A DNA stretch of 64,000 nt from Candidatus Chlorohelix allophototropha. Its GTDB lineage: Bacteria; Chloroflexota; Chloroflexia; Chloroheliales; Chloroheliaceae. The position numbers were made by a program, and so were the translations under genes. The notes below the pieces were generated by a model that saw nothing but the letters and a program-made list of their open reading frames with translations, had not been told where the DNA came from and ran no database searches. Shown here piece after piece: positions 59,463 to 64,000 of this stretch (positions are counted from its first letter, which is position 1; the number at the start of each line of letters is the position of its first letter). Where the stretch lies: contig NZ_CP128399.1 in assembly GCF_030389965.1 (NCBI RefSeq), positions 434,001-498,000 of the forward strand. The letters run 5' to 3'.

Positions 59463-60953
59463 CTATACTACCTGAGCCACAGCACGTCCCGCCCGACTTG
59501 CCAATGCAAGTCGTCGTCGCCCATGTTCCTCCAGCAGTTCGCCCAGAAGTGATATTCCTTGTATAAGTCGTTGCGGTGGATTTGAGCCAAAGCTCAACCG
59601 CATATAAGCTTCGTGTCGCAATTGAGGAAAGAAGGCGCGCCCCGGCATGATGCCTACGCCGCGTTCTGCCGCTTCCAGATAGAAATCACGCTCATTGATG
59701 CCTTGCGGCAGGTTGACCCAGAAACACAACCCCCCTTCAGGCTTGCGCCAGCCACAGCCGCTCAAGTGTATTTCCGCTGCACCACATACAGCTTCGAGCC
59801 GCTCCTGATAGAAATGGCGCAACTTTTGCAAATGGGTGGTGAGGTGGCGTTTGCGCAAGTAGCCTGAAAGGCAGCGTTGTAGTATTGGCGAACAAGTAAG
59901 GTCGGAAGTACGTTTGGTAGACAGGATTTCAGGCAATAGCCCGTTACCTGCTACCAACGCGCCCAGACGTAAGCCGGGAGCAAGTATTTTGGAAAAACCA
60001 AGCAAGTATATAACACGTCCCTCTGCATCGAGCGATTTTAGGGCAAGGGGTGCGGGTTCACGATATGACAGAAACCCGTAAACATCATCTTCTATTAGAT
60101 AAAAGTCGTAGGTACGCGCCATTTGTAGGATTTGCTGCCGACGCTCTGAACTCAATGAAACCCCGGTGGGATTATGGAAGGTAGGGATGGTATAAACAAG
60201 GCACGGGCGATAGGTTTTACATACCTCTTCGAGGCGTTCTAGCATTATGCCATGCTCGTCCACCGGAACACCCACCACGCGCTGTTGGCGTTGCGCCGCC
60301 AGTTCGATTACACCGGGGTAGGTTGGTTCTTCCACCACCAACACCTCATCGGGTGTGGCGAGAGTACGCAATACTATATCCATACCTTGCTGCGCACCAG
60401 TTGTTATTAGCACTGTATCGGGTGATGTTACAATGCCGCGATCGAGCAGGAGGTGAGCAATTTCTTCCCGCAATTCGGGTTCACCCTGTGCCGGACCATA
60501 CATAAAGGCTGAAATATCTCTGGCAGCCTGTTTTAATTGGCGTTGTAGTTCGGGCAGGGGAATCGCGTTTCCTTCCGGTATCGCCGAAACCATCGAAATC
60601 AGGTCGGGATGGTCAGCCAGCCGTAGCATATCGGCGAAAAGGGTCTGACTGAACCATTGGGGCGGTGGTTGAGCACCCTCCCGCAATTTAAGAGGTGCTG
60701 TCAGAGCTACGGGTGGCTTTTCCGCCACAAAAGAGCCACGCCCCACAAAAGATTCTACCAGCCCAAGCGCTTGCAGTTCGTTAAAGGCGGTTTGCACCGT
60801 CAGTCGGGTTATGCCATGTTCTGCCGCAAGTTGCCTGACGGTGGGCAAACGTGTACCCGGTGAGAGCGCACCACTGCGAATGTATTCCCTGATTTGTTCA
60901 GCCAATTGTCGGTACAATGGCAACTCTGAAGCGCGTTCTAGAACCAGTTTCAT
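59463..60953 (-). CDS. MocR-type GntR regulator with aminotransferase-like domain
   Basis: The 496-residue protein has an N-terminal GntR winged helix (residues 5-75; LPLYRQLAEQIREYIRSG, HGITRLTVQTAFNEL) and a C-terminal fold-type I aminotransferase-like domain with PLP lysine in LGFSKILAPGLRLGA. Such proteins sense PLP or amino compounds. ATG 60953 is taken; a GTG at 60962 is also in frame and neither has a strong ribosome site. It probably regulates the downstream aminotransferase, which resembles its own C-terminal domain. Confidence 0.92.
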   Translation of the reverse strand: MKLVLERASELPLYRQLAEQIREYIRSGALSPGTRLPTVRQLAAEHGITRLTVQTAFNELQALGLVESFVGRGSFVAEKPPVALTAPLKLREGAQPPPQWFSQTLFADMLRLADHPDLISMVSAIPEGNAIPLPELQRQLKQAARDISAFMYGPAQGEPELREEIAHLLLDRGIVTSPDTVLITTGAQQGMDIVLRTLATPDEVLVVEEPTYPGVIELAAQRQQRVVGVPVDEHGIMLERLEEVCKTYRPCLVYTIPTFHNPTGVSLSSERRQQILQMARTYDFYLIEDDVYGFLSYREPAPLALKSLDAEGRVIYLLGFSKILAPGLRLGALVAGNGLLPEILSTKRTSDLTCSPILQRCLSGYLRKRHLTTHLQKLRHFYQERLEAVCGAAEIHLSGCGWRKPEGGLCFWVNLPQGINERDFYLEAAERGVGIMPGRAFFPQLRHEAYMRLSFGSNPPQRLIQGISLLGELLEEHGRRRLALASRAGRAVAQVV

Positions 60954-61067
60954 TATTATCACAATTCTCGGCTATTTTATTACCTACACTACTATAGAAA
61001 ATGATAGCCGAATTGTATAGAGACAAACCATTTACTTTGACTAGGACAATGGCGCATTATACTGTGC

Positions 61068-61466
61068 CTATTGTAATACACGGCGTATTGGTATCATAGC
61101 GGAAAGGGCACTTGCTGCCGCTGCGCTCATTAATAAGGCACTCAACCACAATGCAACCAATTGACTCCACACTGCCGTGTTTTCCAATAATTGCATTTCC
61201 AGAGCAATGCACGGAAGCCCAGCTAGCAGTAGTAAAAAACCGCTCAAAAGTAGATGGTGACGCGCCAGTAACGCACTTGTGAAGGCAATTGCTACCGGTA
61301 TTAGCTCTACAATCAGTAGCACGCTAAAGCTATTCCAATTGATTTGTTCTGGGTTAGCAGCGATAAAGCTATCCACAAGTTCGTAACACGAGGCTAGCAA
61401 TAATACTAGAAGCAGTAAACTACTCATGAGGCTGAGATAGTAAACCACCAATTTAAGTCTTTCCAT
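61068..61466 (-). CDS. Small four-helix membrane protein, unknown function
   Basis: The 132-residue protein has four strongly hydrophobic segments (starting YYLSLMSSLLLLVLLLAS; then SVLLIVELIPVAIAF; then LLLSGFLLLLAG; then a final Ala-rich one). A strong AAGGAGGG ribosome site precedes the ATG. No family was recognised. Confidence 0.7.
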   Translation of the reverse strand: MERLKLVVYYLSLMSSLLLLVLLLASCYELVDSFIAANPEQINWNSFSVLLIVELIPVAIAFTSALLARHHLLLSGFLLLLAGLPCIALEMQLLENTAVWSQLVALWLSALLMSAAAASALSAMIPIRRVLQ

Positions 61467-61725
61467 TTGATGCCCTCCTTATAGCTCAAGACAACATTTT
61501 AGAAAGATTCACATGGATGGGATATCCCTTCATTAATTATAGTGATTTTAGGTCAATATTATGGTAAATAATGCATATTCAGACGGCGGTATTAAAAAAA
61601 CCGAATGAGGAATTTTTACGATAGTTATTTAGGCAACAAAACTTTCGGCTATTCCTGGTTTATAATTAAAATGTATTGGACTATCAAATTACCCGGTCTC
61701 AATTATTTACAGGAGAAAATGCAAA

Positions 61726-61965
61726 ATGGCTGATGAAGTAAAAGACGCACCGAGCGCGGCTGATTCATTTCAAAAATTAGTTGATAGCACCAAAAACCTC
61801 AACAATCAGGTAGTTAAAGCTGCTGAGGATATTGTTAAGGTATTTAGCCCAACTTTGGCTGAAACTCTGATCAAGCTGGACAAGAACTTCAAAGGGTTTT
61901 ATGTTAATCTGTTCAAGAACGTGGTAGGGAACTTCCGACGCACTGGAACTAGCACAGAAGAATAA
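61726..61965 (+). CDS. Small amphipathic helical protein, unknown function
   Basis: The 79-residue acidic-then-basic protein has two likely amphipathic helices (FQKLVDSTKNLNNQVVKAAE; LAETLIKLDKNFKGFYVNLF) and no Cys or Trp. AGGAG lies about 12 bases before the ATG, a TATAAT lies about 60 bases upstream, and a good terminator follows, so it is a stand-alone transcription unit. The outline recalls small phasin-like or envelope-binding proteins, but this is weak. It does not match chlorosome CsmA as known to me. Confidence 0.7.
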   Translation: MADEVKDAPSAADSFQKLVDSTKNLNNQVVKAAEDIVKVFSPTLAETLIKLDKNFKGFYVNLFKNVVGNFRRTGTSTEE

Positions 61966-61997
61966 GCCCTGTTTCAGTTCAATTTGAGGAATTTAAG

Positions 61998-62025
61998 GCT
62001 GCTGGTTTGTTCCAGTAGCTTTTTT
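61998..62025 (+). terminator. Rho-independent terminator of the 79-residue gene
   Basis: GCTGCTGG pairs with CCAGTAGC (one wobble) around a 6-base loop, then six T. Confidence 0.88.
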
Positions 62026-62058
62026 AGGTTACATAATATTGTTCTTCTAGGGTATCAG

Positions 62059-62096
62059 AAGAACCCCATACGTTTTGAGATATGGGGTTCTTTTTT
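62059..62096 (+). terminator. Second strong hairpin with T-tract
   Basis: A perfect 12-bp stem AAGAACCCCATA / TATGGGGTTCTT with a 10-base loop is followed by a T-rich run on the plus strand. It abuts the stop of the minus-strand AHSA1-like gene and may act in both directions. Confidence 0.85.
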
Positions 62097-62099
62097 CTG

Positions 62100-62498
62100 T
62101 CACTCATCACCAAAGTATTCCAGCATAGGTTTGAAATAATAGTCTTCCCAACCTTGCCGATATTCGGCGGCTTGACCGTCAGGAATTTCGGTATGTACCA
62201 CCGTAATTTCGGTTTTATCTTCGCCCACTTCTTTTAATAAGATTTCCAGATGTGAATCCTTGCTCTCAGGCGGGAATTCGCTGGTACGCCACGCTTGTAC
62301 AATACGCGAGTATGGTTGTAACTCAAGGGTTGTGCCTTCAATATACCCATCCCACGCACTGAATTTGCCTCCTACCACCGGATTAATTATAGCGTGGCTT
62401 CCGGTCATCCGGCTATGTCCGGCGCTATCCAGCCATGCTTCGTATATCTCGCGTGGGGCAGCGGCGATAATTGTAACTAAAGTTGTAGATTCTGACAT
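62100..62498 (-). CDS. AHSA1/SRPBCC-domain protein
   Basis: The 132-residue protein has IIAAAPREIYEAWLDSAGHSRMTGS at the N-terminus (in part), GKFSAWDGYIEGTTLEL in the sheet and a terminal helix GWEDYYFKPM typical of activator-of-Hsp90-like SRPBCC domains. The ligand is unknown. GGGAGGA precedes the ATG. It is downstream of the thiolase gene on the same strand with a 70-base gap. Confidence 0.85.
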   Translation of the reverse strand: MSESTTLVTIIAAAPREIYEAWLDSAGHSRMTGSHAIINPVVGGKFSAWDGYIEGTTLELQPYSRIVQAWRTSEFPPESKDSHLEILLKEVGEDKTEITVVHTEIPDGQAAEYRQGWEDYYFKPMLEYFGDE

Positions 62499-62568
62499 GA
62501 TTTCCTCCCATAAAATTCAGGATAGGATATTAGATAATCCCCTTCTGATTTTGGAAGGGGATTCAACT

Positions 62569-63765
62569 TTAGCGTTGCAGGTTTTCTACAATTACAGCGA
62601 TACCCTGACCGCCTCCAATACATGCGCTGGCGATACCATAGCGACCACCACGCCTGCGCAATTCGTACAGCACCGTTAGGGTGACACGTGCGCCACTCGC
62701 GCCAAGCGGATGACCTAGCGCAATTGCGCCGCCATTTACGTTGTATCGTTCGCGTTTGATGCCCAAATCTTTTTCGACTGCACAACATTGCGCCGCGAAA
62801 GCCTCGTTTACCTCTATCAGATCAATGTCGTCCAACTTGAGGTCAGCTCGTTTCAAAGCAAGCCGAATAGCGGGCGCTGGACCAATACCCATAATGTGCG
62901 GCTCAACCCCTACAACGCCCCAACTTACGATTCGACCCAATGGTTTCAAGCCATGCTGTCGCGCATAATCTCCACTGCTAACCACTACCGCTGCCGCTCC
63001 GTCGGTTATACCGCTGGCATTGCCCGCTGTAACCGTGCCGTTTTCCTTGATAAATCGCGCAGGTAATTTGCCCAACGCTTCAAGGCTGGCATCAGGGCGG
63101 ATACCTTCATCGCGTTCGATGCGCTTTACGTTTCCCTTTTTGTCCTTGATTTCAATTGCCACGATTTCTTCGGCGAGTATCCCTTTTTCGGTGGCATTCT
63201 GGGCGGCTTTATGACTACGCAAGGCGTATTCATCCTGAAACTGGCGACTTAAGTTGTATTGGGCGGCAAGATTCTCGGCAGTAATCGCCATGCCCTGTCC
63301 GGTGTAACTATCTACCAACGCCGTCCACAGCGAATCTTCAAAAGCAGTGTTCGCGCCGAACCCAAAACCCCAACGTGCTCCACGCACCACATGCGGCGCT
63401 TGGCTCATATTTTCTGCGCCACCTGCCAGAGCCACTTGGCTTTCACCTAAAAGTATGGATTGTGCGACATTCACGATTGCCTGTGCGCCACTACCACATA
63501 GTCGGTTGACGGTAAGGGCGGGGGTTTCGATGGGCAAGCCTGCTTTCAAGCCAACATGTCGCGCCAAGTAAATAGCGTCGCTGCTGGTTTGCAGTACATT
63601 TCCGTAAACTACATTATCTAGTTCGCTTGCCTCAACTCCACTGCGCTTGATGGCTTCTTTCGCGGCTAAAACCCCTAACTCAGTAGCAGAAATATCTTTA
63701 AGGCTGCCACCAAAACTGCCAAAAACGGTACGCGCCCCATCCAGAATAACCGCCTCGTTCGCCAT
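62569..63765 (-). CDS. Thiolase / acetyl-CoA acetyltransferase
   Basis: The 398-residue enzyme has active Cys in VNRLCGSGAQAIVN (about residue 88), NVNGGAIALGHPLGASGAR with the catalytic His and SACIGGGQGIAV with the second Cys. It condenses or cleaves acyl-CoA and acetyl-CoA. ATG 63765 has AGGAGGT 7 bases upstream and is preferred over the GTG at 63774. A biosynthetic or degradative role is undecided; the acyl-CoA ligase at the other window end is too far to be informative. Confidence 0.95.
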   Translation of the reverse strand: MANEAVILDGARTVFGSFGGSLKDISATELGVLAAKEAIKRSGVEASELDNVVYGNVLQTSSDAIYLARHVGLKAGLPIETPALTVNRLCGSGAQAIVNVAQSILLGESQVALAGGAENMSQAPHVVRGARWGFGFGANTAFEDSLWTALVDSYTGQGMAITAENLAAQYNLSRQFQDEYALRSHKAAQNATEKGILAEEIVAIEIKDKKGNVKRIERDEGIRPDASLEALGKLPARFIKENGTVTAGNASGITDGAAAVVVSSGDYARQHGLKPLGRIVSWGVVGVEPHIMGIGPAPAIRLALKRADLKLDDIDLIEVNEAFAAQCCAVEKDLGIKRERYNVNGGAIALGHPLGASGARVTLTVLYELRRRGGRYGIASACIGGGQGIAVIVENLQR

Positions 63766-64000
63766 TGAATGCACCTCCTGAGTATATTTGTGTGTATTTT
63801 AGGAATGGTTGATTATACCATCAACGCCTTGATTCGGCTTAGCTTAGAGCTTTGCCGGGCAGGTGTAATGAAAGAGGGATTTATGAGAATACAGACTGAG
63901 GGTTTGTGCGCGTTAATCTTAGCTTTGAGTTGAAATTCAAGCGCTTTTGTCCAATAAATGTAAGGCTACCTGAATTTACCTTGAGAGAGGCTTAGTTCTG
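63766..64000. other. Spacer upstream of the thiolase gene
   Basis: No coding frame of credible length was found. It must include the thiolase promoter. Nothing else is visible before the window ends. Confidence 0.5.

Noticed and set aside
61726-61965. Small protein as chlorosome CsmA
   Set aside because: Length is in range, but no CsmA-like pattern was recognised and no other chlorosome gene is near.

Overview
The window reads as chromosome of a free-living bacterium, most likely a member of the Chloroflexota. This is inference. It rests on an LDH-type malate dehydrogenase, a glutamate-route heme cluster containing a HemQ-type protein, a very large cyclase/AAA/TPR protein, and moderate GC interrupted by one AT-rich block and one short GC-rich block. 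No rRNA and no CRISPR array were seen; one tRNA gene is present.

Region 1 (1-8.2 kb) holds a truncated acyl-CoA ligase, a zinc alcohol dehydrogenase, three SAM methyltransferases, malate dehydrogenase, a membrane-anchored hypothetical, an SRPBCC protein and a relic of a cyclic-nucleotide-binding domain. Region 2 (8.4-19.4 kb) holds two giant convergent genes that share a perfect bidirectional terminator. One is a double cyclase-domain/ATPase/TPR signalling protein. The other is a secreted beta-helix/Ig-like/gingipain-type protein that carries an in-frame 30-bp tandem repeat. Region 3 (19.9-26.4 kb) is a minus-strand cluster hemA-hemC-hemD-hemQ-hemL-hemB, which covers glutamyl-tRNA to uroporphyrinogen III plus the last step of the coproporphyrin-dependent heme route.

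Region 4 (27.76-37.30 kb) is an integrated AT-rich element in tRNA-Pro(GGG), bounded by 94-bp direct repeats. It encodes a tyrosine integrase, a membrane-anchored FtsK/HerA-type ATPase, a primase-polymerase/SF3-helicase replicase next to an iteron-like inverted array, small regulators, and a methyltransferase with an Mrr-type nuclease domain. No capsid, relaxase or type IV secretion genes are visible. The layout resembles actinomycete integrative conjugative elements, which move double-stranded DNA with one translocase. It is the best candidate here for an undescribed system.

Region 5 (37.2-52 kb) contains a CapA-family gene whose last codons lie inside the attachment site, a Crp-like regulator with an extra N-terminal domain, and a coupled operon of B3/4-TyrRS fusion, hydrolase, RNase H-like protein and CobW GTPase. 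A hybrid histidine kinase, a membrane-anchored TIR protein and three hydrolases follow. Region 6 (52-55 kb) is a sulfide-oxidation cluster (DsrE-like, TusA, sulfide:quinone oxidoreductase) followed by two paralogous ArsR regulators. Region 7 (55-64 kb) has a PAP2 phosphatase, a GC-rich Imm5-like immunity gene that looks transferred, a DMT exporter, a MocR-type regulator with an aminotransferase, small hypotheticals, an AHSA1-like protein and a thiolase.
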